The notes under the pieces were generated by a model that searched no databases, was not told where the DNA came from, and saw only the letters and a list, made by a program, of their open reading frames with translations. DNA of 64,000 nucleotides, from NCBI RefSeq assembly GCF_019219075.1, contig NZ_JAHUWJ010000027.1:33428-97427 (forward strand), in the 5' to 3' direction. Position numbers and translations under genes: made by a program. This DNA is from Chitinophaga sp. sic0106 (lineage in GTDB: Bacteria > Bacteroidota > Bacteroidia > Chitinophagales > Chitinophagaceae). Of this stretch, positions 1-10,600 are shown piece after piece (within the stretch, counting starts at the first letter, position 1; the number at the start of each line of letters is the position of its first letter).

Positions 1-1017
1 CTACTACATACCATCGGGCCTTTAAATGCATTTATCCTGGCGCAGTCCGCAGTTATTACCACTACATGGGAAAAACTGACTGGCTGCAGCTATGGGGATA
101 TGCAACCCCTGTGGACCATTCCGGTGGACAGGGACGATTATTATGAGCTTATTTTCGACAAGGTAGTAGTTAGAAAAGGCGACCACTTTACGCAATATGA
201 TGCCGTAACTGGCACCCGAATAAATGAGTTTGAACCTAAAATGTCAGTATGTGGGTTTACCAGCGGTGAACATATCGTGTTGCAGGAAGCTGCTCCGGAC
301 AATCAGCAGCTGCTGCATAAGCAGGTAATTTCCTCCGGAGAAACATGCTGGACAGCCACCATCCCGGCTGGATTTTACTATTTCGCCGCCCATAGTGAGG
401 TGTTGCTGCTGACAGATGATATCGATGAACTGATGGGAGTGGATACCGCTACGGGTAATATTTTGTGGAGATGTAAAGTATCCGAAGCAGCACCCGGCCA
501 GGCACTGGATAAAACAGGCGTGCCAGCTGTGCATGGCGGCTACTTTTATTGCTTTACGGAGGGCCAGGCAATCATTAAGATCAATGCTTACACAGGTAAA
601 GCAGCATGGACTTTCTACAGTGACCTCGTTGCTGCTGTTTTCCCATCTTTTTATGAAGACCTAGTTTTCTTCTCAGGAGATAAACACATCATCAAGCTGA
701 ATGCGCATGGTGAAGTAATACAGGAAATAAATTTTGAGCCCTATGTAAAAGATGCACCGTTTTATTTCAGAACCCGCGTGGCTGTAACGTCGGACTATCT
801 ACTGCTCGGTAATACAAGAACCTGTGAAGTACTGGTGTTTGATAACAACAGCGGTAGGATCATTCAGTCTTTTTTTACCGCCGACAAGCACTGGCAAATC
901 CGCCCTTACCTCTTCAAAGCTGCTCAGGATATGTTGTTTGTGGATATGATAAGCAGTGGAGAAACGAATGATAACAGACTAAATATTTATTCACTCAAAC
1001 CCGATGACGTCAGCTAA
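1..1017 (+). CDS. PQQ-like beta-propeller protein, 5' end outside window
   Basis: The reading frame is open from base 1 to the stop at 1017, and an internal ATG at 100 is not preceded by any stop, so the gene most likely begins upstream of the window. The visible product shows repeated blade-like strands with motifs of the type V-D-x-x-T-G-x-x-x-W (around VDTATGNILWR and INAYTGKAAWTF), typical of PQQ/quinoprotein-like propellers that bind no cofactor and act as interaction platforms. No catalytic residues are evident. It lies 44 bases upstream of the 1489-residue secreted protein on the same strand, so the two are probably co-transcribed. Cellular location cannot be judged because the N-terminus is missing. 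The fold call is fairly secure; the function is unknown. Confidence 0.6.
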   Translation, partial: LLHTIGPLNAFILAQSAVITTTWEKLTGCSYGDMQPLWTIPVDRDDYYELIFDKVVVRKGDHFTQYDAVTGTRINEFEPKMSVCGFTSGEHIVLQEAAPDNQQLLHKQVISSGETCWTATIPAGFYYFAAHSEVLLLTDDIDELMGVDTATGNILWRCKVSEAAPGQALDKTGVPAVHGGYFYCFTEGQAIIKINAYTGKAAWTFYSDLVAAVFPSFYEDLVFFSGDKHIIKLNAHGEVIQEINFEPYVKDAPFYFRTRVAVTSDYLLLGNTRTCEVLVFDNNSGRIIQSFFTADKHWQIRPYLFKAAQDMLFVDMISSGETNDNRLNIYSLKPDDVS

Positions 1018-1061
1018 CTGCTGCCACGGCATCTACCTATACCTATTGCCGAATATATCCT

Positions 1062-4000
1062 ATGCCTAGTTTTATCACCCGTTGCTACCTTCCCCTGTTG
1101 CTGGGTCTTTTAGTGATCACCACATCACTGAAGGCGCAACAGCGTACACCGCTGGAACAGCATATTCACGATGTGAACCAGTTGATCCTGGAACGCCGTG
1201 CTGCCAATACCCTTAACAACAAAGACCTGTACGATCAGCTGAAAGATACCAGTCAGTTCAAGCTGCCGGTAGGTATCGGCGGTGGCAACAGTGGCAATCC
1301 TCCCATCATCATCGATAGTATCCGCTTTTTGCCGGACCACGCAGAAATTACCGCTTACTTCGTAATTCCCGTGCCTGGCGATGGCCGGGAACTGATGTTT
1401 GCCGCCAGCAGGATTCCGGTGAGTCGCAATGGTGGCCTGGTAGGTATAGCGCGGTTGGAACTGGTAAACGACCAGCCATTCAATCCCTTCGGCAATGATG
1501 CGGTAATGACCTTTCTGCATGGGAAAACGTTTGTGGAATTCGATTGTGATGGCTTTAAACGGCTGGGACTCGGCGTAGAAATCAAACTGCCTTCGCACCT
1601 GGTACCTGCCAATGCAGATGCTAAATCTGATACCAAAGAGAGAGTAAAAGGCACTTTTGAAGTAGCTACCTCCAATATCCACGATATCATCGCCGGGGTA
1701 AGCATTGAGCCCTTCCAGATCAGGGGTGTTAAGAATGTAAAATTCACCGTTCAGGATGCCATCATCGACCTCAGCGACGCTAATAATAGTCCCGATGTGG
1801 TTTTTCCCAAAGAATATAACACCGACGATAAAACCTTCTGGAGAGGCTTTTTCCTCCGCAAATTTGAAGTGCAGCTGCCGCCGGAGATACGCTCCCGCAA
1901 ATCGGATAAGCCGCCTGTTATTGGCGTCCGCAACGCGCTTATAGATGATAAAGGATTTTCCGGTGATGTATTTGCCACCAACCTGATTCCGTTGGAAGAC
2001 GGCGACCTGGGCGGCTGGAATTTTTCTGTGGACAAGGTAGGCCTCAGCTTTGTTGCCAACCAGCTCAAAGGCGGGGAGCTCGCCGGCGGCATCAACATCC
2101 CCATCACCAAAGAAAATACACGATTTGATTATTCCGCCGTATTCCAACCCGGCAACGATTATATTTTTACAGTAGCAGCCAAAGATACTGTTGATATTCC
2201 CATCTTCATCGGTAAGGCCAAGCTATTGCCCAGCTCCAGTTTGGAGGTGGCCGTTAAGGATGATAAGTTTCAGGCGAAGGCGATACTGAATGGAAATATT
2301 TCCATCAACGGCGGCACCAGCGAAGGTGCGTCCGCGTTAGCCAAAAAGCTGAATGTGCCGGACCTGGCATTCGAACGACTCACCATCTCTACCGAAGCAC
2401 CTTATTTTCACGAAGGGGTGTTCTCTTTCTCCTCTCCGCTGAAGCTGCCCACCGTTGCGGGCTTTAGTTTTTCTATTGACCGCCTGGGATTAGTAAAGAG
2501 CGGAGAAAAACGTGGCCTTAGCTTCACCATCAAAGTAAATATCAGTGGAAAAGGCGAAAATGGTTTCGGTGCGGACGCCAGTATGTCGCTCATGAGCGTG
2601 GCCTCCAAAGATGCCGATGGTCGCATCCGTCACAAGTTCTCCGGGCTGGAAGTGAGTCGCGTAGGTGTCGATATACACCAGGGCGTTTTTGCACTGGCTG
2701 GCGCACTCGAGTTCTTCACGGATGACGCGGTGTATGGTAACGGGTTTAGGGGAGACATTGCGGCCTCACTGCAAATTTGCAAGGCCGAAGTAAAACTCGC
2801 CTCCACCGCGCTGTTTGGCAATGTAAATGGCGACCGTTACTGGTACGCGGATATCATGGTAGATCTGCCAGTGGCCATCTTCATTTTTCCGCCGGCAGTC
2901 AGCATCAAAGGGTTCGGCGGTGCGCTGTTCTATGGTGTATCCGTACTCGGCAAAGGAGAAAACACCGGACCTTACCGCCTCGGTAAAACCAACACAGGTA
3001 TCATCTACAAGCCTGACCCCACCGCTGGTTTAGGCATTAAAGCCTCGCTCAAATTCATTGCCATGCAGGAAAAAACACTGAGCGGCATGGTTGGGTTGGA
3101 GCTGGCATTCAACAGGTCAGGTGGACTGAAACGGATTACTTTCCGCGGACAGGTAAATGTGATGTCCATCGGGCTCTCCCCCGGCAATGTAGCGCTGCTC
3201 AAAGGCATCAGCGGCATGATGAAGCCTGGCCCCGCTGACGCACCTGCCGGCGATTGCGGCTACGACCCGAATTCATTCACACCGGAAGGCGTTATTTCTG
3301 CCGGCCTGCTGGTAGATGTAGATTTTGAAAACAGCAGCCTGCTGGCTAACCTGAAAGTATATATTGACGTTTATGGAGTGCTCACCGGTATAGGCCCTAA
3401 AAACCTGGCAGGTGAAGGAGAATTTTATGTAGGCCCCGAAGGCTGGCACCTCTTCGCCGGTAAGCCGGATAACCCGATCGGTATCAGCATCCTGGGCATC
3501 GCCAAATCGCGATCCTACTTCATGGTAGGCACCGGACTGCCGGGAAGTCCGCCACCACCGGCCGTAGTGTCGGAAATACTCGGCGGCATGGACCTCGATT
3601 ACATGCGGGATCTCAACTCCCTGGGTAAAGGCTCCGGCTTTGCATTTGGAGCAGGCCTCGATTTCGATACCGGCGATCTCAAATTCCTCATGTTCTACGC
3701 CCGCCTGCGTGCTGGCCTGGGCTTCGACGTGATGCTGAAAAATTATGGTGATCAGTTCCATTGCGAAGGCAGCAGTGGTCCGCTCGGTATCAACGGCTGG
3801 TATGCTAACGGCCAGGTATATGGCTACTTCCAGGGAAAAATCGGGATCAGGGTAAACCTCTTCTTCAAAAAAGGAAACTTCGATATCATCGACCTCGGTG
3901 CTGCCATTGTACTCCAAAGCAAAATGCCTAACCCGGTATGGATGCGCGGAATCGTAGGAGGCTACTACAGCCTGTTTGGTGGCCTCATCAAAGGCAGATG

Positions 4001-5531
4001 TAACTTCGAACTCACCATTGGTAAAGAATGTAAAATTGTAAGCAATAATATCTTCGCCAATGCAGGTGTACAGGTAATAGGTGACGCTACCCCACGCGAT
4101 GGTGAAGCCGATCAGAGCATCTTCACGGCACCACAGCTGGTATTCAATATCCCGGTAGGCAACATCATGCGCATCAGCGATGATGGCGGTAAATCCCATG
4201 AGTTCAGAACAAGACTGGAGTATATGTCGCTCCGCAGGGAAGCGCAAAACGCCAATGGTACCCAGCAGTGGAATGGCGACAACACCATCCTGGTACTCAA
4301 CACCACCCAATGCCTTGAACCTAAATCTATCTATAAACTAACCGCTAAAGTCACCTTCGAAGAAAATGTGAACGGCAGCTGGACGCCATACCTCGTAGAA
4401 GGTAAACCCTATGTGGAAGAAGTAAATAACACCTTCAGCACCGGAAACCTGCCAGACAAAATTCCGGCAGATAAAATCAAATATACTTACCCGCTGAAGA
4501 ATCAACTGAACTTCTATCAGAACGAATCACCATCCCGGATCGGGTATATGCAGTTTACGCAGGACCTGGCACCGATGTTCCGTACCGACAGCTCCTTCAC
4601 CCAAACAGCGCGACTCGTACCTAACACCGGTGATCCGCTGAACATACCGTTTAGCTATGATACCGGCCGACTCAGCTTCCGCATTCCGGATGGATTGAAG
4701 AACGATGAAGTATATACGTTCGCGTTAGTAAACGTGCCTACGGAAGATGAAATGGATATCAGCCGCAACGTAGTATCTGAACAAAAACAGGTGGATGTGC
4801 AGGAAGCCGGCTCCATGACGGTGACTACCAAAAAAGCTACCAAAGCCATTACCGCCGGTTCCGAAAAATCATTCTTTGAGCTGGACTTCAGAACAAGTGC
4901 CTACAACACCTTCAATCAGAAACTGGATGCACTGGGCATGGGCGATTCCTACCGCCTGCCACTGCGCGACGCGGTTCATGAACTGGGCTACCAGCTCAGC
5001 AACAATGAGCTGTTTGACGGTTATGAAGTGGATGTGAATGGTGGCAGCCAGCTGCTGAAATATGAGGCGATGTTGGAGGGTAACGCCTGGTACGACCAGG
5101 ATATCTATCCGTATGTATACGACAGCTATCCGTTTGCAGCTGCCAGTGGTGCCGTAGTACCGGTTACCATCGACTGGCGCATACCGGAAACATTGGGCGT
5201 GCCACCGGTGCGCGCAATAAATCTGCGCCAGTATAACCAGGGTATGCTGCTTAACGCGGACGCACAAACGAAGTATACCGGCATCAGCACCTTTGTATAC
5301 AATCTGCCGCACTTTATGGAGCGGGATAACTATAACCTGATCAGCAGGATCGTTAATAACATCTATGCAAGAGGAGTGGAATATCCTGCTAATGTGAAAA
5401 TGATGATCCAGCAGCCGTTTAAGGCAGTGCGTAAAGGCAGTTACCGGTTTAAGGTAAGCTATGTGCTGCCTGGTACCAACCTGGTGACCAGCACCAGAAT
5501 TATCACCATCGAAAATCCGTTAGGGCTATAA
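1062..5531 (+). CDS. Very large secreted protein of unknown function
   Basis: The 1489-residue product starts with a clear Sec signal peptide (hydrophobic LPLLLGLLVITT, cleavage near LKA-QQ at about residue 25). The rest is rich in beta-strand-like alternation, with many GG and aromatic turns and long stretches that resemble repeated beta sandwiches or a beta-solenoid (residues about 80-700), then a Gly-rich middle and a C-terminal part with Ig-like character. I recognise no catalytic motif and no T9SS C-terminal sorting signal, so it may be periplasmic or held by partners. Its stop is 6 bases before the start of the fibronectin-III gene, which indicates an operon with the FN3 and SprB proteins. 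I infer a large cell-surface or periplasmic structural component; that is not shown by the sequence. Confidence 0.75.
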   Translation: MPSFITRCYLPLLLGLLVITTSLKAQQRTPLEQHIHDVNQLILERRAANTLNNKDLYDQLKDTSQFKLPVGIGGGNSGNPPIIIDSIRFLPDHAEITAYFVIPVPGDGRELMFAASRIPVSRNGGLVGIARLELVNDQPFNPFGNDAVMTFLHGKTFVEFDCDGFKRLGLGVEIKLPSHLVPANADAKSDTKERVKGTFEVATSNIHDIIAGVSIEPFQIRGVKNVKFTVQDAIIDLSDANNSPDVVFPKEYNTDDKTFWRGFFLRKFEVQLPPEIRSRKSDKPPVIGVRNALIDDKGFSGDVFATNLIPLEDGDLGGWNFSVDKVGLSFVANQLKGGELAGGINIPITKENTRFDYSAVFQPGNDYIFTVAAKDTVDIPIFIGKAKLLPSSSLEVAVKDDKFQAKAILNGNISINGGTSEGASALAKKLNVPDLAFERLTISTEAPYFHEGVFSFSSPLKLPTVAGFSFSIDRLGLVKSGEKRGLSFTIKVNISGKGENGFGADASMSLMSVASKDADGRIRHKFSGLEVSRVGVDIHQGVFALAGALEFFTDDAVYGNGFRGDIAASLQICKAEVKLASTALFGNVNGDRYWYADIMVDLPVAIFIFPPAVSIKGFGGALFYGVSVLGKGENTGPYRLGKTNTGIIYKPDPTAGLGIKASLKFIAMQEKTLSGMVGLELAFNRSGGLKRITFRGQVNVMSIGLSPGNVALLKGISGMMKPGPADAPAGDCGYDPNSFTPEGVISAGLLVDVDFENSSLLANLKVYIDVYGVLTGIGPKNLAGEGEFYVGPEGWHLFAGKPDNPIGISILGIAKSRSYFMVGTGLPGSPPPPAVVSEILGGMDLDYMRDLNSLGKGSGFAFGAGLDFDTGDLKFLMFYARLRAGLGFDVMLKNYGDQFHCEGSSGPLGINGWYANGQVYGYFQGKIGIRVNLFFKKGNFDIIDLGAAIVLQSKMPNPVWMRGIVGGYYSLFGGLIKGRCNFELTIGKECKIVSNNIFANAGVQVIGDATPRDGEADQSIFTAPQLVFNIPVGNIMRISDDGGKSHEFRTRLEYMSLRREAQNANGTQQWNGDNTILVLNTTQCLEPKSIYKLTAKVTFEENVNGSWTPYLVEGKPYVEEVNNTFSTGNLPDKIPADKIKYTYPLKNQLNFYQNESPSRIGYMQFTQDLAPMFRTDSSFTQTARLVPNTGDPLNIPFSYDTGRLSFRIPDGLKNDEVYTFALVNVPTEDEMDISRNVVSEQKQVDVQEAGSMTVTTKKATKAITAGSEKSFFELDFRTSAYNTFNQKLDALGMGDSYRLPLRDAVHELGYQLSNNELFDGYEVDVNGGSQLLKYEAMLEGNAWYDQDIYPYVYDSYPFAAASGAVVPVTIDWRIPETLGVPPVRAINLRQYNQGMLLNADAQTKYTGISTFVYNLPHFMERDNYNLISRIVNNIYARGVEYPANVKMMIQQPFKAVRKGSYRFKVSYVLPGTNLVTSTRIITIENPLGL

Positions 5532-5537
5532 TAACTG

Positions 5538-7628
5538 ATGAAAATGAAAGGTAAACTAATCACCATCTTACTCGCTACCGTGGCAGGCTTTGGGTTAACA
5601 ACCCGGGCACAGCAAAAGAAGGGAGAGTTGCAGAAAATAGCAGTGATGGCACGACCCACCAAAGACTCGATCCTGTTACGCTGGGCGCCTACCGCCTCCC
5701 TGTTATGGCAGCAGGCTAACGCCAGCGGCTATATGATTGCGCGACTCACCGTGATGCGCGATAATAAAATGCTGCCGCAGCCGCTGGTTACCACGGTGAT
5801 GACGGGGCCGCTCAAGCCCTTGCCGCTGGCGGCTTGGGAGCAGGTAGTAAAAACGCATGAGAAATATGGTAGCATTGTAGCGCAGGCCCTCTACGGAGAA
5901 AAGTTTGAAGTAGGGGCTACCGGTAACGGCAACACGATTGCGGATATTTACCATCAATCACAGGAGCAGGAATCCCGGTATGGCTTTGCATTGTTTGCGG
6001 CAGACCAGGATTTTACTGTCGCTAAAGCGGCAGGACTGGGCTGGGTGGACCATGATATTAAGCCCAACGAAAAATATTTGTATCGCGTGTATGCAGCCGC
6101 TACCGCACCGGACCTGAAGTATGATACCGGCTATGCATTTTGCGGTGCCGCTGATGCTAAGCCACTACCGGTACCCAAAGGCCTGAAAGGCAACGGCCTG
6201 GAAAACGCAGTGATGCTCAGCTGGAACAAGTCCCTGTACGAGCCGTTTTACAATGCCTGGATATTGGAGAAGTCGGCCGATAATGGTAAAACATTTACTT
6301 CCGTCAGTAAAGAGCCGCTGATCAACACGCAGGAAGGCCTGGCAGATAACATCAGCGACTTTTACCGCATTGATACCGGGCTGGTGGCCGGAAAGCCTTA
6401 CAGCTACCGGATCAGAGGGATCAACGCTTTCGGTGAAATTGGCCCCGCATCGGACACGATAGTAGTAACGGTGCAGCAAAAACTCAATGAGAGCCCCGTG
6501 ATCCTGCAAACAGAAATGGTGCTTGGCAAAGTTTTTATCCGCTGGCAGATGCCGGCGCATAAAGCCGATATCGTACGATTTGACCTCGAGCGATCCACAT
6601 CTCCCCAAAAAAAATATAGCCTGCTGAATGAAAAGCCGCTGACCGAAAAAGACTCCATTGTAACCGATGAACAGCCGCTGAATAGTAACTACTACCGGAT
6701 AAGAGCCACTACCAGGGATGGACAGGTAATGCATTCCTTCCCCCATTTTGTGCAGCAGGAAGATTCCATCCCGCCGGTGCCACCGGTAGGCGCCGCAGGC
6801 AGTATCGATAAAAAAGGAATTGTATCTCTTACCTGGGAAGAAAATAAGGAAAAAGACTTGTTTGGATACCGCGTGTTCAGAGCCAACGCCCCGGAAGAAG
6901 AATTTGTACAGGTGACCCGCAAAGCTACGGAGGTAAACAGTTTCACAGATACGATTTCCCTGCATACGCTTACTAAGAATGTTTACTACAAACTGGTGGC
7001 ACTGGATAAACATTATAACCCTTCCGGTTTTTCTGAAATGCTGGTGCTGAAGCGGCCGGACATCATTCCTCCGGTAGCACCTTTCTTTACCAAAGTGACC
7101 TCCGCCGAAGGGGCCGTACAACTGGAATGGATGCCCAGCAGTAGCGAAGATGTTGCCTGTCATGAGTTGTGGCGCACAAAGGATAGTACCTGGGAACTCG
7201 TGCAGTATTATGCTGCCGGCGACAGCACCCATAGCTATGGCGATACCAGTGCTATTACTGGTGTGAAATACCAATACCAGGTGACGGCTACAGATGACAG
7301 CGGATTAAAGGGAATCTCCAAACCGGCCAATGGTGCGCGGATCGATATGGGCCGGTTACAGGTAGCCAAGGCACTGCGTATAGGTATTGACAGGGATAAT
7401 AAAGTCGTAAACCTGGAATGGCAGCGGATTACAGGGGTTGATAAGGTTTATGTATACCGCTCCGCCGGCGATGGGCCTTATCAATTGTACCAAACATTTT
7501 CAGGTGCAGAAAATAGTTATAAGGACAATAACCTATTAATAAACACGGTCTATAAATACAAGCTGAGAATGATGAATACGAGCAATGGCCGAAGCGGCTA
7601 TACGGATGAAGCTATTGTAAATTATTAA
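5538..7628 (+). CDS. Secreted fibronectin type III repeat protein
   Basis: The 696-residue product begins with a signal peptide (KLITILLATVAGFGLTTRAQ). It then contains about four to five modules with fibronectin type III character: strands of the type V-x-L-x-W (VMLSWNKS, VFIRWQMP, VSLTWEEN, VQLEWMPS, VNLEWQR) each followed about 50-60 residues later by Y-x-Y-R/Q-V/I (YSYRIRGIN, NYYRIRATT, VYYKLVALD, YQYQVTATD, YKYKLRMMN). Such modules serve as spacers and binding surfaces in exported Bacteroidota proteins. There is no catalytic domain and no sorting domain at the end. It lies between two other very large exported proteins with intergenic gaps of 6 and 22 bases, which implies co-expression and perhaps one surface complex. 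The domain call is good; the role is inferred. Confidence 0.8.
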   Translation: MKMKGKLITILLATVAGFGLTTRAQQKKGELQKIAVMARPTKDSILLRWAPTASLLWQQANASGYMIARLTVMRDNKMLPQPLVTTVMTGPLKPLPLAAWEQVVKTHEKYGSIVAQALYGEKFEVGATGNGNTIADIYHQSQEQESRYGFALFAADQDFTVAKAAGLGWVDHDIKPNEKYLYRVYAAATAPDLKYDTGYAFCGAADAKPLPVPKGLKGNGLENAVMLSWNKSLYEPFYNAWILEKSADNGKTFTSVSKEPLINTQEGLADNISDFYRIDTGLVAGKPYSYRIRGINAFGEIGPASDTIVVTVQQKLNESPVILQTEMVLGKVFIRWQMPAHKADIVRFDLERSTSPQKKYSLLNEKPLTEKDSIVTDEQPLNSNYYRIRATTRDGQVMHSFPHFVQQEDSIPPVPPVGAAGSIDKKGIVSLTWEENKEKDLFGYRVFRANAPEEEFVQVTRKATEVNSFTDTISLHTLTKNVYYKLVALDKHYNPSGFSEMLVLKRPDIIPPVAPFFTKVTSAEGAVQLEWMPSSSEDVACHELWRTKDSTWELVQYYAAGDSTHSYGDTSAITGVKYQYQVTATDDSGLKGISKPANGARIDMGRLQVAKALRIGIDRDNKVVNLEWQRITGVDKVYVYRSAGDGPYQLYQTFSGAENSYKDNNLLINTVYKYKLRMMNTSNGRSGYTDEAIVNY

Positions 7629-7650
7629 ATGATTCTTATTGCGATTACCT

Positions 7651-10600
7651 ATGAAAAAATTTTACAAATTACTATTACTAATCATGATGCTGGGGACAGC
7701 CCCACGGCTCTTTGGGCAGGCGCTGATTTACAGGGTTATTTATAGTGGGGATTTTGGTCTGAATTCCGGCTCCTGGGGTTGTTATAATGGAAATGCCAGC
7801 GTGTACACAAATATTGCGCGGCAAGATTATACCAGTATATGGAACAAAATGCATTATGGGGTATGGTTACCTGGGCCCACTACTTTTGGTGATAATTTTT
7901 ATACAGATGAAATGCCTGTCAATGCCTATTTTGGCGCTATGGCTGGTACCGGTTCAAATGCGGATGCCCAGGGGCCCATCAACCAAACCTTTGATGAATA
8001 TGGATATAGCACAACAGAGTTGGAAGGGTATGGTACTGCTCCCGACCCTGGCGGAGGAGGCATGGGAGGTTGTGGCACCACCATACGGACCACGGTGACC
8101 ATCATACAGATGTATCTTCGGTTGTATAACGTTAAGAATAAAACAGCCTTTTGCCAGGACGAATATGTAGAATTCAACTTCCCTTATACGGCAGATCGCG
8201 TAAGCTGGGAAGTAGCCAATACAGGAGACTATTTTCGTTCGGTTACCTGGGTGAATGGTTCCCAGTTCAGAGGTACTGCAGCTGATTTTGCCAGCATTGG
8301 TATCGATATCACAAAAAATATCTCTATCCGTGCGAGTGCTGACTTTGGAGATGTGCGTTGGAAATATTCAGATGAGCCTACCTTTCACTTTACCGATGCA
8401 GTACCTGCGCCGGCAGTAGTTAAAAAGGACGCGCTTTGCTTTGGTGGTGAAGGCTCTTTTACCTTCAGTGATTTCAGATATGCCAGTGGCGCAGCTTATG
8501 ATGGAACCAAAACATTGAATCTCACATTAACCAGTCCTGCCAAAACATATAATGTAGCAGTTAATTCCACAGCACCGGTTACAGTGAATGTAATACCTGG
8601 CGTGTATACCATGTATATTGAAAATAATGCTTCTGAATGCCCGCGTACGATTAGTTTACCGGAAGTGAAAGGTATTCAGCAGGATTTGGGTGCTACCACC
8701 TCTTTATCTTGTGTAGATGGTAAACCGGCGGCGGCAATAGCAGTAACAGGAGGTACTGCACCTTTTACGTATACATTAAATGGTGGGGGAAGAGTCAGTA
8801 CCAATCTGTTTACCAATCTGGCGCCTGCCACCACCTATACTATCACCTACTACGATGCCAATGAGTGTAATAAGACAGTAACTGTTACTACCCCTGCGGC
8901 CATCAGTATACAGTCCTATACTACCAAAGCTCCTTCAGGTGGGGCAAGTGATGGGGAGATATCAGTGACGGCTACCGGTGGCACGCCTCCGTTCATGTAT
9001 AACTATAATAATGGCAACTGGCAAAGCAGCAATGTATTCAACAACCTGCCACAAGGCAGCTATAACATTTCTGTGCGCGATGCCAACGGATGCCTGCTGC
9101 CGCAACCTGTGGCTGTACTGCTGGAGCAGCTGGATTTTACAGCAACCAGCACGCCGGTAAGCTGTGTAGGCCTTGAAGATGGCCGCATCACACTGAATAT
9201 CACCGGTGGTACTTCTCCTTATAAAATCAAGCTGGATAATGGCGTATACAGGGCAAATAATAACCTGTTTACTGACCTGGCTGCCGGCACCTATGAAGTG
9301 TGGGTGATAGATGATAAGAATGTGGAGGCGCATCACTCCGTTACTGTAGGTGCTCCTACACCTGTTACATTTACCTATACCGCCACCAATCCGCTGTGTA
9401 AAGGCGATGGCGATGGCCAGGTGATACTTACGGCTACCGGCGGCAACGGCGTATTTAAGTATATCAACATCGGCCAGGGTGATCAACCCACCAACGTGTT
9501 TTCACTGCCCGCCGGCACCTATAACTTCCGGGTGGATGATTCAAAAGGTTGTTCCTCTGCTACCACCCAGGTAGTGATTACAGAACCTGCCAATAAAGTA
9601 TCAGCTACCTACCAAACCAAAGATGCGTTGTGCTTCAACGCCGCTACCGGCGAGATCTTAAACATCCAGGGCCAGAACGGTGATGGCAACTACCAGTTTA
9701 GCCTGGATAACTATACCTGGAGCGCCACTGCCAGTTTCAATCAATTGCGATCCGGTAACTATACCATCTTCGTAAAAGACGGTAAAGGATGTACCAACTC
9801 TGTACCAGGTGTAACCATTAATAATCCGCTGCCGATCACACTGGTGCTCGCTAAGGATATTACGCCTGCCAGCTGTAATGCAGGTACTGATGGAGTGATT
9901 GAAGTAGCTGCAATCGGCGGTACGGGTAACCTGCGTTATTTTATTAGTAATAACCCTGGGGTTCCAAACACCACCGGTAAGTTTATCAATCTGCCTGCCG
10001 GTACTTACAGTATCATTGCCCGCGATGATAACGGTTGCGAGGCGCAGATATCCTCATTGCTCGTATCACAGCCAACCGCCATGCAAATGACGCTGGCAAG
10101 CACCAACGCACTGTGTTTTGGTCAGGCCAATGGTACAGTGTCCGTCAACAGTATGTTTGGCGGTAATGGTGGTTATAGCTTCAGTCGCGATGATATCAGC
10201 TATGGCGCTACCACTGTATTTCAAAATCTTGCTGCGGGTACGTATACCGTTTATGGGAAAGATGATAAAGGCTGTCGTGTAAACGCCAGCGTTACCGTAG
10301 GGCAACCTACGCTGCTGAGCTTCACCACCACGGTAACGCCTGTACTGTGTAACGGAGAAGCCAACGGAACTATCACCATCAATGGTGCCGGTGGCACGCT
10401 GCCTTATTTGTACGGATTGGATAATAATACTTTCCAGTCTACAAACGTGTTCAATGTAAAAGCGGGCAATGCGAAAGTAATTATCCAGGATAATAATGGC
10501 TGTCAGCAATCCACCACATTAGTGGTGGGAGAGCCCACCAAATTAACCGCAAGTGTTTCCAATCTCCAGCCGGTTAGCTGTAATGGTGGCAACAATGGCG

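Noticed and set aside
1125..2147. Long minus-strand reading frame (about 340 codons) opposite the 1489-residue gene
   Set aside because: It is antisense to a clear signal-peptide protein and has no domain or start context. Similar antisense frames at 3273-4310 and 6165-7274 were rejected for the same reason.
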